From Galbula dea (taxonomy: Eukaryota > Chordata > Aves > Piciformes > Galbulidae): DNA of 64,000 nucleotides. The notes beneath the pieces are model-generated. The model ran no database searches, had not been told where the DNA came from, and saw only the letters and a list, made by a program, of their open reading frames with translations. This document shows positions 33,251 through 45,059 of this stretch, one piece after another. Every line of letters starts with the position of its first letter. The first letter of the stretch is position 1. The stretch covers positions 1 through 64,000 of the forward strand of contig VWZX01007017.1 of the NCBI GenBank assembly GCA_013399015.1, in the 5' to 3' direction. The position numbers and the translations under genes were made by a program.

Positions 33251-33315
33251 GTGCAGGGAGGGAACTAGATCCCGAGGCTGAGGAAGATGTTTAAATAGTG
33301 CCTGCAGCATCCCAT

Positions 33316-33365
33316 TGCTGCTGCTGCTGCTGCTGGTGCTGGTGGTGGTGGTGGTGGTGCTGTGG
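33316..33365. repeat. (CTG)n/(GGT)n trinucleotide repeat
   Basis: About six CTG units running into about six GGT units. Confidence 0.9.
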
Positions 33366-33369
33366 TCAT

Positions 33370-33730
33370 TATCTGGGGAGCGGATGCCCGAGGCTCTATG
33401 GGGACCGCTAATGGGCCGATTCCATTTCCACTGGATGACGCCACTTAGGTAAAGCGTTAAGAGCTCCAGCTCCTTCCCGGAGAACGGCAGAGAGAGAGAG
33501 GGAGAGGGAGAGATGCGAACGGGCAGCGATAAATCCCTCCCTCCCTCCCATCCTCCACGCTGTCCCCATTCACAAGGAGCGCCGGGGAGCAGGCAGCCCC
33601 CCCGGGCTCTCCCCAGCTCCATGACCACCCTCGGACCCCCATAAAACAACCCCCTCCCAGCTCCGGTACCACCTCACCCCACCCGGGGCTGGCCCCGGCA
33701 GGGCTCGGGGGCTCGGATGGACCCGAGGAG
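33370..33730 (+). promoter_or_regulatory. SPRY3: Candidate upstream regulatory block or non-coding exon for SPRY3
   Basis: A non-repetitive island between minisatellites, with CpGs, a GATGACGCC (CRE-like) motif near 33434 and a TTAG|GTAAAG donor-like site at 33448. It could contain a 5' exon of SPRY3, whose coding exon has a clear splice acceptor. There is no direct evidence. Confidence 0.2.
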
Positions 33731-33769
33731 GAAGAGGAGGAGGAGGAGGGGTGAGTCCTCCTGGGGATG

Positions 33770-34690
33770 AACGGGGTTGGGACACGCGTGGGGTGCTGGG
33801 CGCCGGTGGGATGGGTGCTGAGTGGATGGGGGTGCCTGGGTAAGCGAGGGGCTGGGGGTGTGGGGTGACGGTGGGGTACATAGGGATAGGGGTCCTGGAC
33901 ACGGACGGGTGGGGTGTCCGTGGTAAGGGGATGGGGGTGCCGGACACGAGTGTGGTATGTGTTTGGAAGGGGTGGGTGTCATGGGCATGCGTGGGGTGTG
34001 TGTGGCAAGGAGAGGGGGTCCGTGGACCTGCACAGACTGTGGGTGTGTGATGATGGCGGGGTATGGGGGATGAGGGTCCTGGACACGGGTGGAGTGTCCG
34101 TGGTAAGGGGATAGGGGGTCGTGTGCAGGAGTGGGCTAAATGCCGAGTGGAAGTGGGTCCCTGGATTTCCTTGGTCTGTAAGTGTGCGATGATGCTGGGA
34201 TATGTGGGCACGGGGGTCCTGGGCATAGATAGGGGTTGTGTGGCAAGGGGATGAGGATCCTGGGCACGAGTGGGCAGTGAGTGTGGGATGATGCTGGGGT
34301 ACATAGGGATGCGGGTCCTGGACACACGTGGGGTGTGCGTGTCAAGGGACAGGGGTCCTGGACACTGGTGGGCTAATTGCTGAGGGCACTGGGTGTGCAT
34401 GGGCTGTGGGTGTGAGATGATGCTGGTGTACATGGGGGTGAGGGTCGTGGACACATATGGGCTGTTTGCCAAGGGGGTGGGGGTCTCTGGATGTGCACAG
34501 GCTGTGGGTGTGAGATGGTGTTGGGGAATGTGGGGATAGGGTTTCTGGGCAACGGTGGGGTGTTCAAGTCGAGGGGATGGGGGTCCTGGACATGGGTGGG
34601 GGTTTTCCAAGGGGATGAGGGTCCTTGGATGTTCACAGAGTGTGGATGTGGGATGATGCTGGGGTGTGTGGGAGACGGAGGTTCTGGACC
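33770..34690. repeat. Diverged G/T-rich minisatellite
   Basis: Phrases GGGTCCTGGACACGGGTGGG, GTAAGGGGATGGGGGT and GTGTGTGATGATGCTGGGGT recur in shuffled order about every 45-120 bp. The minus strand consequently stays open for hundreds of codons. Confidence 0.8.
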
Positions 34691-34890
34691 CATGTGGGCT
34701 GTGTGCCGTGGGGCTGGGGGCTGCGGGATGGATCCTAGCCGGGATCCACTTGTGGGCAGTGTGCACAGTGGGGCTGGGGGCTGCGGGACGGATCCAGGTG
34801 AAGATCCACCCGTGTGCTGTGTGCATAGTGGGGTTAGGGGCTGCGGGATGGATCCAGGTGAGGATCCACTCGTGGGCTGTGCATACGGTG
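34691..34890. repeat. 60-bp minisatellite, just over three copies
   Basis: Exact 60-bp period: GTGGGGCTGGGGGCTGCGGG recurs at 60-base steps, followed by ATGGATCCAGGTG and AGATCCACTCGTGGGCTGTG. As 60 is divisible by three, all frames avoid drift. Confidence 0.9.
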
Positions 34891-36984
34891 GGGCTGGAGC
34901 AGGCAGCACATGGTGGGCTTGTGCATGGATTGCAATCACATGTGGGCTGGGTGCAGAGCTGGGGGATCAGCATCCAACCACCACCCCACAGCACCCAGAA
35001 TGGGTCCCTCCAGAGGGGGAAAAATCCCTTTTCTCCCACCTGATCACCTAGTGCAGCTCATCCCCAGCTTATAGCCACCTCCAGCCTGGAAATCATCTAC
35101 TTTTACAATCCTTTTTCTGGTCCAGTATCACATCAATTTTATATCTTAGGGGCTGCTGCTAGGGTTGGAGAAGGAGAAGGTGGAGGTTGGAAACACGCTG
35201 TCCTGGTTCCCCCAGACAGGCAGGTAGGCAGGGAGGGGAACAGCAGTGCCTCGAGGATGGTTGGACCGTTTGGGACTGAGATATGGATTGGTTTCAGCCC
35301 TGGGATATGAAGTGGTTGCAGCTTTAGGGTCTGGCTGGATCATGGAGGACCAGGAGTGAATGGGGGGCACTGAGCTCCCTTGGGTAGCAGGAGAAAGGTC
35401 CTAGCTTTAGTCATTCAATCCCCTTCTCCCCATCCTGCTGGACTGCAGGACCTGTAGACCCTCTGCCTCATGCCCCCGTAGGTCCCACAGGGAACTTTGC
35501 CTCCCCCTGGCCATGAAGTCAGGGTCCATATCTGACCCCTGTGCCTCGAGATCCTGGTCCAGGAGTACTCAGATCCCAGTTCAGTGCTGGGTGTCCTACC
35601 AGGACCTCTCTTGCCTGGGAAGCTATGTCCAAGCCCTGGACCAACATCCTAAGGGTTCGAATTGTTATTCACTGCTTGGAGCAACTGCCAGCTCCTCTCT
35701 CTGCTGTCATCAGGTCTCTGTTCCTTCTCAGTGTCCCCTGTACATCTCCTCCTGCCTAAGCATAGCTTATGAGGTTCCTTGTGTCTCCTGAGCTCCAGAC
35801 CTTGCACAGGGAACTGGGTGTAGCTGCACTGGGTCTGCCCTTTGCCTGCTCTTCATCTCCCAGTTCCACTACCTCTGTCTCACTGGGAACCACCATTGCC
35901 TTGATCTCACCCTTTGGGTCACACCTTGGTCCAAGTCCTACATGGAGACCTCAGGGGAGTCTCGCTGGCTGGGTCCTAGCATCCAAGTACTGCCAAATCC
36001 CAGAGCACAGGTTAGAGAGGATGGACACCCAGAGGGGAGCAGATCCTCGCTGGCTGTAAACCAGAATGGTCTCCTGAGCGATCCCACCCCAAGATGGGAT
36101 CTGGGCCATGAGGGACATGAGAACCCATCAAGGTTGCTCCTTGCTCCCTTCTGCATGGTCCTTGCTGCAAGCTGAGATGTCTCATATCTCTCCAGGGATC
36201 CACGGGGGCTTCAGGTCACAAGTGTGTGAGACCTTCATGGGTGAGGAGCTTAGTGGCAGCGGGCTACAGCTCACAAGAGGCTGTTTTTCCTCCATGGCCC
36301 ATTCTCTCCGTTACAAAGCCTTCCCTGGGTCAACCATGACCTTTCAATTCACATTCATGGTGGTCCAAACCAATGGTGGGTGGCCCAGGACAGCAACCCA
36401 TTCACTGCCTGAGTCTCCCTGGACCTGGACAGAGTTAGCATCTCCCTCGAGATCTCTTGGAGAGAGCAGTCAGTGGGCAGGAAAAACCCAAATCTAAGCA
36501 GATCAGTTGTCTTCTCTTTCCGGGGAGGGGGATGGGAGAGACCAGATCTTGCTTGAACAGTCAAAGGAAGTTGCCTTTGCTTCTCCCTGCTCTTCAAGGT
36601 CAGCCTAGCTAGTGAAAATCAATCTTCCCTTGGCCTCTGGCTGCTGCATGAGCAGATTCCACCTATCGTCCCTCACCTACTTGAAAGCCTTGGCTGCTGC
36701 TGGTCTCCTGGCCTGCTGACCGTGGGCAATGCCAGTGGGAGCTTCCTGTCAGAACAGAGTCTTCCTGTGGGCCCGGGCACGATGACAACCTCTGTGTCAC
36801 TGAGGGATCTCTCCTTTGATCTGCCAGGGGAAGGAATGGCTTTGTCCCAGGGAAATGGGCTGAGCACGGAGAGCACACATCTGACATGGAGCTCTGGAAG
36901 CGCTGGGGGAAAGCTCTTCCCGGGGACCTGGCATGCAATGAGTGGCTTCTGTCCTTTGGAGCTCCTGGGCAGCTTTGCTTGGCA
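34891..36984. other. Intergenic, nothing recognised
   Basis: About 2.1 kb upstream of SPRY3 without repeat family or exon that I can support; open frames are short. Confidence 0.35.
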
Positions 36985-37378
36985 GGTGGAATGCTGGGAA
37001 GGAATTGTTCCTCTTGTTCAACCTCAACCTCCCCTGGCACAACCTGAGGCCATTTCCTCTTGTCCTGTCACTACTTACACGGGAGAAGAGACCAACCCCC
37101 ACCCTGGCTCCAACCTCATTTCAGGGAGTTGGAGAGAATGGGAAGGTCTCCCCTGAGCCTCCTCTACTCCAGACTAACCAACCCCAGTTCCCTCAGCTGC
37201 TCCTCACAACACTTGTGCTCTAGACCCTTCCCCACCTTCCTTGCCCTTCTCTGGACACACTCCAGCACCTCAGTGTCCTTCTTGGAGTGAGGAGCCCAAA
37301 ACTGAACCCAGGATTCAAGGTGTAACCTCCCCAGTGCCCAGTCCAGAGGGACAATCACTTCCCCAGTCACCCCCCTGC
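36985..37378 (-). mobile_element. CR1: CR1 LINE fragment upstream of SPRY3
   Basis: Complement of ORF2 C-terminal codons (KDTEVLECVQRRARKVGKG and EQLRELGLVSLE), without the 3' tail. Confidence 0.85.
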
Positions 37379-38213
37379 CACCTGGGATGGTCCCAACCTT
37401 TCCCCTGGATAAAGCAGACTTGAGAAGTGTTGTTTCCCAAACACAACAACAGACAGGATCCAGCCATGGGGTAAGGAGCAGGATGGGACTTGCGCTCTGT
37501 GAAATGTGCTGTCCCTGCTCCACCTTGTGTTTGTGCTGGGGCTGGAGAGGAACCCTCCTGGCATTCCCGCTGGAGGTAAATAGGTTCCTGGGCTGTGTTG
37601 TGCATGGAAAAAAGAGGATGCTGCAGTAAGAAATATCAGGACTCAGGGATTCTGTGGTCTTGGCCTGTCCCTGGCTGAGTATGGGTCTCATTTTTTGCAT
37701 ATTTTTTGCTGATAGTGCCTGAAATTAAAAGTATTCAGATCTCCTCTATCCCCATGCCCTTGGTGTGTGCCGGGCACAGCACCAGGAGGCTGCTTAGGAT
37801 GTGCTGGGAAGCCCCAGACCAGAGTCTCCTGCTCCAGAGGGGATGGCTCTGGAGAAGTCTCAGTTTCAAATTTCTCCTCCTCTAGAGAGGGCTGGCACCT
37901 TCCCCTGGGGAAGGAAAGGGAGGACAGACAGGGTCCATATCTACTGGCAGACAGTGGGTAGTCCTCTGGAAGGACACGAGAAGCTCAAAAGCAGGGGGAG
38001 ATGCTGTGCCCACCTATTCCAAGGGACAGATCTCGTGACTCTTGCCTTTGGGATATCTCCAGCCTGTGAGTCCACAGGCACAGAAGGACTTTGTGTCTGG
38101 CTGTTGGAAATAACTTCATCAGGAGTTCTCCATCCAGTCGTCTTCTCCTGGTTGGTGTGGATTGATCAAGCGTAACACGACCATTTTCTCTGTCCTCCTG
38201 CCCCATCCTTTAG
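37379..38213. other. Region just 5' of the SPRY3 coding exon
   Basis: No repeat recognised. It ends in a pyrimidine-rich tract (TCTGTCCTCCTGCCCCATCC) and TTTAG at 38209-38213, a good acceptor, so the end of this block is the last SPRY3 5' intron. Confidence 0.5.
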
Positions 38214-39181
38214 GATTTTCAGATGTGCCCTGATGCCGCAGGGTCTCCTCGCTCCTGGAAATGCAGCTCTCCTCCAGCGTGGCTGAACTCAGTTGTGACG
38301 AGACGATGGACCCACCCGCTGAGGACTTCCAGCAGGTCCTGTCCATCGACCAAATCCGCTCCATCCGTGCCAGCAACAACTACGTGGAGAGACCATCCGC
38401 CTGCTTCCAGCAAGCCCGCTCCAACCCGTCCCTGTCCCAGCCACCGCACAAGCAAGAGTGGTCCCAAGACTGCCTGGTGTCTTCCACCTTCCAGGACCTC
38501 CACCGCAGCCACAGCCAACAGCACCAGATGCCACCTTTGCAGCAGCACATGAGCCATTCCAGCACGGCCAGCTCCATCTCGCAAAGCACTACCACCTCCG
38601 ACCAGCGCCTCCTGAGCAGCCTCACCCCTTCCCACTCCGGCCATTCCCTCATCCGGACCCAACCCCGCGCCAGCGAGCCAAAAGCCGAGGAGTCGCCGCT
38701 GAAAGCGGGGCCGGAGAAGCCATCTCTCCACGGCGGCCACCTCTTCATCTGCGAGGAGTGCGGGCGATGCAAGTGCGCTCGCTGCACGGCCGCCCGCAGC
38801 CTGCCCTCCTGCTGGCTCTGCAACCAGCGCTGCCTCTGCTCCCCCGAGAGCCTCCTCGACTACGGGACGTGCCTCTGCTGTGTCAAGGGGCTCTTCTACC
38901 ACTGCTCCACTGATGACGAGGACACCTGCGCTGATGACCCTTGCTCCTGCGGGCCGGGCTCCTGCTGTGCCCGTTGGGCTGCCATGAGCTTCCTCTCCCT
39001 TCTCATGCCCTGCCTCTGCTGCTACTTCCCTACCCTGGGGTGCCTCAAACTTTGCCAGCGGGGTTATGATGGTCTCAAACGACCTGGCTGCCGCTGCCAG
39101 AGCCACACCAACACTGTCTGCAGAAAGATCTCCTCCTCCAGCGCCACGCCTTTCCCCAAGACGCTGGACAAGCCGGTATGA
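38214..39181 (+). other. SPRY3: SPRY3 terminal exon, 5' boundary
   Basis: Acceptor TTTAG at 38209-38213 lies 92 bp before the conserved start codon. A second possible acceptor (TTTTCAG) ends at 38222. This shows that SPRY3 has at least one upstream non-coding exon here, as in mammals. Confidence 0.55.
38306..39181 (+). CDS. SPRY3: Sprouty homolog 3
   Basis: Feedback antagonist of FGF and other receptor tyrosine kinase signalling, acting at the plasma membrane upstream of Ras/ERK. Intact 291-codon single coding exon (human SPRY3 has 288). The chosen start, MDPPAEDFQQVL, matches the conserved family start and has A at -3 and G at +4. An in-frame ATG at 38261 would add 15 residues. In order: the Tyr motif ASNNYVERP (Tyr26), the phosphorylation/Cbl-type docking site of Sproutys; a Ser-rich segment SHSSTASSISQSTTTSDQRL; and the cysteine-rich SPR domain (about residues 145-272) opening HLFICEECGRCKCARC and running through LLDYGTCLCCVKGLFYHC to the basic KRPGCRC motif. 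The C-terminus is Ser-rich. Codon use is GC-rich, which leaves a long antisense frame open. It lies downstream of divergent TMLHE, as in human Xq28. Confidence 0.97.
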   Translation: MDPPAEDFQQVLSIDQIRSIRASNNYVERPSACFQQARSNPSLSQPPHKQEWSQDCLVSSTFQDLHRSHSQQHQMPPLQQHMSHSSTASSISQSTTTSDQRLLSSLTPSHSGHSLIRTQPRASEPKAEESPLKAGPEKPSLHGGHLFICEECGRCKCARCTAARSLPSCWLCNQRCLCSPESLLDYGTCLCCVKGLFYHCSTDDEDTCADDPCSCGPGSCCARWAAMSFLSLLMPCLCCYFPTLGCLKLCQRGYDGLKRPGCRCQSHTNTVCRKISSSSATPFPKTLDKPV

Positions 39182-39210
39182 CCCTCCCAGGGAGGAGAAG
39201 CAGGCTTTAC

Positions 39211-39270
39211 TCCTCCTCCTCTTCCCCCCCTTCCTCCTCTTCCTCCTCCTCTTTTCTCCTCCATCTCCAT
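39211..39270. repeat. Pyrimidine (CCT)n tract after the SPRY3 stop
   Basis: About 60 bp of TCC/CTT repeats starting 30 bp past the stop codon. Confidence 0.85.
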
Positions 39271-41396
39271 CTTCCTTCATTTCCCTCTGCTCTGCAGTGC
39301 TCCCCACTCCCCACCACCACCTCAGCTTCACCCGCCTCATTCCCGTTGGGGTCCTCCAGCCTCTAGGCGCACCAAGGTGGTTGGGTGGCCAGGGGAGCTG
39401 GTACCAAGCTGGTGGAACACGGTGGTTTTGCACACAAGTGGGCGAGGGATCAGGAGAAGCAGAGCGAGCTGTGGACGCCCTCCTTGGCTGTGTCCCATGG
39501 TGAAGGGTGACTCGGAGGGTCCTCAGGACTCTGCTCTTAGAGGGTTTGTGGAGCTGCCACTGCCCCATGGTGTGGTCCTTTCCAATGAGGGGAAGAGGCA
39601 GGTCAACGCATCCCCAGTGCAAGAGTCCTCCAGGAGCCAGACCTCCTCCTTGTGCTCTCTCTCTTTATCTCTCCTCAGCACTTTTCATGGGTGGCCTGTC
39701 TCCTCTGATGTGGCCGTAGATCCACCTTCCCCAAGGGGCTGGGCAGCCATGGGGTCCCACCGCTGGCAGTGGCTTCTCTCTGGGCTTGGAAGCTGCTGGG
39801 AGAAGCGAGCAAGCTTCAGAATGAGGTGGCATCGTATTTTTCTGTCTCAGAGAGGAAGGGAAGGTGTGGGAAGCTTTAGAAACCTTCTGGCAGGGGAAGG
39901 AGCTCTGGGAGGCAGCCCAGCCCACTCGCTTCTGCCCGACTGCAGTGAGGGAAAGGTCCCCTCTGGGATTTGGCTGAGAACAAGAAGCTGGTTTGAAATT
40001 GCCATTCATTTCTCAATGCCTTGAAGGGCTGCCTCCAGAGCACGAACCCTGATGGGATGGGAGTTGTTGCCCAGCTCTATTCCACCACTGAGCAGGTGCC
40101 ATCTGCACCGGCTCCATGCTCAAGCCCCAATCTGGTAACTTCCACCAGCACTGGATTCACTTAAAAAAAAATATACTCCAAACTCAACTATCAAAAGCTG
40201 TCCCTCACACTGCTCTCCCCATCAGTGAGCACTGATCCTGCAGGACACCCTGGCTGGGACCTCTCTAACTCCTGCTTTGGGCTGGAGGCAACCAGAGAGC
40301 AGAAACAGGTGTTGAAAGATGGCAGATCAACCTTCCCTCCCTGCAGAAGTTGCCTTTGAGTCCTCCTCACCTGACTTACCTTGGTCCACAAGCATGTCAC
40401 ACCAACACCAAACCCTGCTGGCACAACGGTGGCTACCTGGGGTGAGCCGGAGATGGGTCTGAGCCAAGCCCTGGGGCTGGGCCATCTGCAGACCAGAAGG
40501 AAACCTGAATCAGGGTCAGTGCTTCAGGGTTTCCTTGCTGTGATGATAACAAGCCCAACCCATCACTAGAGTTGCAGGGAGCTCTACCTGGTCCTGGATT
40601 CAGCCCCATCTTCTGCATGCAGGCACACGGTGCCAGGTCTCAGCTGTGACTTTGCTGGCATCAGTCAGGGCAGTTTGGAGCTGGGATGATGATGTCCCAG
40701 CGCTGGGCTCTACCTCCCTGTCTCTTCTCCAAGGTGTGTGAGTGAAGAGGGAAAAGAATGGTTCCCCTGGATGAAACATATATGCAACTTGTCCCTTGGC
40801 TTGCTCCATGACCCTGCCACCTGGGGCTGGTGGTCACCTTCCCTTAGCCACCTCTTCACGTAAAGTTCTGTGGATCTATTTTTGTATATATAAGTATATC
40901 AGTAGGACAGGTTAGGTCTAGTACTAATAATACTCATGATACTGCTGTGAGAGGTGCCAGGCCCAAGGTTTGGCTTCCTCTGGTAGGCTTGCACATGCTG
41001 GAAGATGACTTCCCACTCTGTTTATCTCTAACTCCAAACTTTCAGTTCCCAGTTAGTGGGGAGAGGGGGAAGGGGCGGTTTGCAGGTTGTCCTGCTCTGC
41101 AGAGGGAGGGTAGGACTTAGCACTGGCCATGGGGTGAGGCAGGAGAAGACTCTGGTGGTGGGATTCCTCTTTCTGCTACGTGCTCTGTCTGAAACCCGTG
41201 GCTGATCCAAGCTGCCTTCGTCGCAGAGAAAAGCAGATCCAGGGAGTGATTCATCCTGCTTGAAAACATTATTCATTGAATCATCTTCTGGCAGTGCCTG
41301 TCTCTCTTGGCTCAAAGGAGACCCAAGCGTTGGACTCGCGATTCTCTGTGGAAGGGGAGATGAATCCCATCCCATGTGTGATGTTTGTGCCTGGGG

Positions 41397-41557
41397 CATA
41401 GAATCATCACATTGTTTAGGTCAGAAGAGACCTTTGAGATCCTGGAGTCCAACTGTTAACCAGCACTGACAGGTCACCACCAAACCATGTCCCTCAGCAC
41501 CACATCTCCATGGCTTTTCAACCCCTCCAAGGATGGTGACTCCATCAGTGGCCTGGA
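41397..41557 (-). mobile_element. CR1: CR1 LINE 3' end within the SPRY3 3' UTR
   Basis: Complement of the 3' end with tail CATAGAATCATCACATTG, antisense to SPRY3. Confidence 0.85.
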
Positions 41558-42762
41558 TAGAAAGTTATGGACGTGACCAAAATCCTCACCTTGAGCTGGA
41601 GGTAGGATGCTGGAAGGTACTTCCTTTGGCCAAGGATGGAGATCTCCCTTCCATAGACTGTGGGGAATCTGGGACAGCGCTCTGGGTTACAAGGAGGATC
41701 TCCTGGCATGGAGAAGGGACAAGGCCACCTCATTGTGGTTGACTGGCCCAGGACTCTGGAATCGTGTGGGCTTTAAGGCAATGACCTTCTCAAAGGATGC
41801 CCTGGGTGTGTGTGTCCACCCCTGTAAGATCAGTCCATGTCTCTGTGGCAGCAGTGATAAAATACATTGCAAATATATTTATCCACATGCCAGTGATTGC
41901 TTGGCTCCTACTTCCAACCATGTTTGGGGGAGAAGCTTCCACCAAGAGGACCCTTCCTTTGGAAGGCTAGGTTCGCTTTCTACTGGTGCTGATCAAACTC
42001 CTTCTTCCTACAAGATGTAAAGCTTTTTTTCCCCTTTCTTTTGGTTTTTTTTTAGGGGAAAAAAGGTCTCTTTTTCAGGGAGGATCTGAGGAACTGTCTC
42101 ACTTGAATGAGAAATAGTTCATTGAAACTTTCTGAAGAAAACTAATGAACAGAATTTTTCCAACTTGCTTTACTTCGATTTTTTTTTCTCCTTTCCTTTC
42201 CTCCTCCTTTTCAAACAGATCCTACTTGTAAATTTAGTTACCACCTCTGTATCTCTGCAATTCATTGCTTCCTCTCCTGATGGTGGAATGACTCAACATG
42301 TGAAGCTTCATCATTTTTATCACGGCCTCCAAAGTCATGCAAGCACGGGATGACCTCCCCCAGGCGCTGGAGCTGTTGGATGAGGAGGCGGTTGTCCACA
42401 GGGCCAGGTTGGCTTGGCATGAGCATGGCAAGGCTGAACCCTGAGCTCCTCCTGCAGCATAATTTACCTTCAGGGGTTAGGAGGAAGCCAGGACACCTGC
42501 CAGTAGCCTTCTACCTAATGGGCTTTTTCTGGGTTGGTGTGGAAGTCCCATTTCTCCTAGGGAATGGTGCCATGGGCTGTGGGCAGGGCTGAGGAGCTCG
42601 GCCAGCTCTCCTGAATATCTCATCTCCAAGGAAGCACAAACCTATGAGATATATTTTGTGAAACAGGGGAGATGTAGAAGGGACTTGGAGAAGAGGAGAG
42701 CCCTGGATGGGCATCAAGGACTGTAGGACCAGCGCAGGGCTTTGGTTTGATTGTGGAGGGCA

Positions 42763-42904
42763 ACAGTGCTCATCAATATCTAAAGGGTGGGGGCGAGAGG
42801 CTGGGGCCAGACTTTGCTCAGTGGTGGCCAGGGACAGCCCAAGGGCTACTGGGCACAAACTGGAACCCAGGAGGTGCCATCTGAACAGGAGGAGAAACAT
42901 CTGG
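42763..42904 (+). mobile_element. CR1: CR1 LINE internal fragment
   Basis: Plus-strand ORF2 piece (CAGTGGTGGCCAGGGACAGC, GAACAGGAGGAGAAAC) like the segment at about 18550 and lacking the 3' end. Confidence 0.7.
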
Positions 42905-43840
42905 TGTCAGGATGGTTGTGGGTAACCTCTGGTCATGTTTTTCTCCTAACATCTTCAGACCAGATCCATCCTGCTCCCTCCCCATCTCCAGCTGCCAGAT
43001 CATTAGGTTTCCCTGCAGAGAGGGCTCCAACTTGGGTTGGGGTTGTGAGCCCCTTTCCTGCTCCACCCTGTGATGAATCAGTTAACATCTGCTCCAGATG
43101 TTTGTTTGCAGCTGCTCCTCCTGGGGATTTTAGGTTTCCCTGTCCTGATGTGTCTTCTTTGGTTTCCTTTTGGGAAAGTCACATGATGTCTCCTCTGTTT
43201 TCCCTGCACCCCTGTGGCTTGACAAGGATGGAGCCACTTGGTGAGGGAACGTTTCTCTGTGTTGAGTGTCTCTGTTGGTTGTGAGTTCCTTTGCCAGGAA
43301 CCATGCAGGGCTGCAGGGCAAACTTAGACAGGGAAGGAGAGGCTTGTGTGCCAGAGGAGCAGGAGGCAGGAGCTGCTGAGCAGGATCTGAGCTTCCCCTG
43401 CTCTGCTCCCTGTGCAGAAACCTCCTCTTCCCACCCAGACCTTCAAACCTCAATCCACACAGTGCTTGCTTTCTCCATGGCTTTCCTTGGTCCCACTCTG
43501 CTCCTTCCCTATTGGAAAACGTGTGACCAGTCTCAGGACTGGTAAGGAGAGGTTACTGGGGACCAAGGTGGAGTCTCCTTCCCATCCCAGCTCCCAAACC
43601 CTCCTGGTGGAAGGGCAGAAGTGATCCTTGGGCTGCTGTCCACACATCCCTGAGACATGTCATTACCAGCCAAGTACCTCAGAGAGCAGGGGAGAAGATC
43701 TGGGACTCTTCTCTCAGATGCCCATAAAATCCTGTTGAGTTGTGCTTCTCCATCCCCATGTGAGAACCCAAAGGCTGGTGGAGAATGTCATGGAAGACCA
43801 AAAGCTGCCAAACCACAAAGCAACAGCTTATGAATGGTGC

Positions 43841-43846
43841 AATAAA
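43841..43846 (+). promoter_or_regulatory. SPRY3: Candidate proximal SPRY3 polyadenylation signal
   Basis: AATAAA in a context (GGTGCAATAAAGAAGG) without a strong GU-rich element; possible alternative end. Confidence 0.25.
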
Positions 43847-45059
43847 GAAGGATGAGCAGAGGGGTGGGTGGAGCTGCTGCCAGGTTTGCTCTACAGGAGA
43901 GTGCAGAGAAAGAGACAACCATGGCCCAAACTTGCTGTTTCCAACACCTGCCTGGTTAATTTGATCTCTTGTCTCTGGCCCTTGGGTGTTTGGAGGCTGG
44001 AGAAAGCTGGGAGGTCATCAGATAGTGGAAGGTCTGTGAGAGCAGTAGAGAAGGGATGTACCTCCACCCCAAAGCTCCTTCTTGGTCTTTAGTAGGACCC
44101 AGTTCAGACTTGTCTCCTTCAAGGAGCCTGAAGAGCTCAGGACCTATGGGGTGTTTGCAGCAGCTGGAGGCTGCTGGTTGACATCTGGTCCATGTGGGCC
44201 AAACCAGAGCTGTGACATCTCTGGGCTCAATCTGCTTCAGGGTATTTCTCAGTGAGCATCAGGATCTCTTGTAGACTCTTTCTCCCAGAGAGCATGTAGG
44301 GAGCTTGCCCAGATGAGATCTGTTGTCAAGCTTGGGGTGATGCTGCAGAAGAATCCCTTGAGGGCATAAGCCAGGGAAGCTAAAATGTCCCCTTGGGGTG
44401 GGGACTGCAAGCAGGAGGAATGTTGGATGGAAGGGAAGAGATCACCTCCGTGGGGCACGAGTGAATGCTGGGTGAGGAGACACACTGTGAGGTCTCTAGT
44501 TGGGTCTCCCTCCTGCTGCACCTCCCTGCAGCACCCCAAAGGGCTTCAGTGTAAGCAGAATGAACCCACCTTGATCAGCTGGCCTGGACATTGGGAGAGG
44601 AGGTTTCTCACACCCTGGGCAGCCTCAGCAGAGAGGTGTGTGGTCATCCTGGAGCTGGCCTGGCTGGTGCTGCCACTCTACCCCACCAGAGCCCCTGTGC
44701 CCCTTCCCTCTCCCCTCTCCCACCCCATCCCGAAGGGATCCCTCAGTGATGCTCTGTGGCTGGGCAGTGTCCAGGCAGCCTTCTGCCTCCCCAGATGTCC
44801 TCAGCACAAGGTTCTCCTGAGAAGATGGATCACCCTTGGCTTCACAGGAGAGTCCTGCACCAAGAGCTGAAGCCTCTAATTCTCCATTTGATTGGTACAC
44901 AGCCATTCTGGACAGAGGATGAAGAGTTCCCTCCCTGGCTGTCTTCATTTGGGTTCCTTTCTCTAAGGTATCATAGATGTTTATAACCTGATGGCTGGTT
45001 TTTGACAATACTCTTGTACCTTTTAAGGGAAAAAAAAAATCTATAAAAACAAAAAAACA

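Noticed and set aside
33570..35039. 489-codon minus-strand ORF rich in Pro, Thr and His, the longest in the window
   Set aside because: It lies on G/T-rich minisatellites whose composition (few A/T on the complement) and 60-bp period avoid stops. It has no domain, and its repeats track the DNA repeats.
38219..39622. 467-codon minus-strand ORF opposite SPRY3
   Set aside because: Antisense shadow of the GC-rich, clearly conserved SPRY3 coding sequence; Ala/Val/Glu/Gly-rich without a domain.
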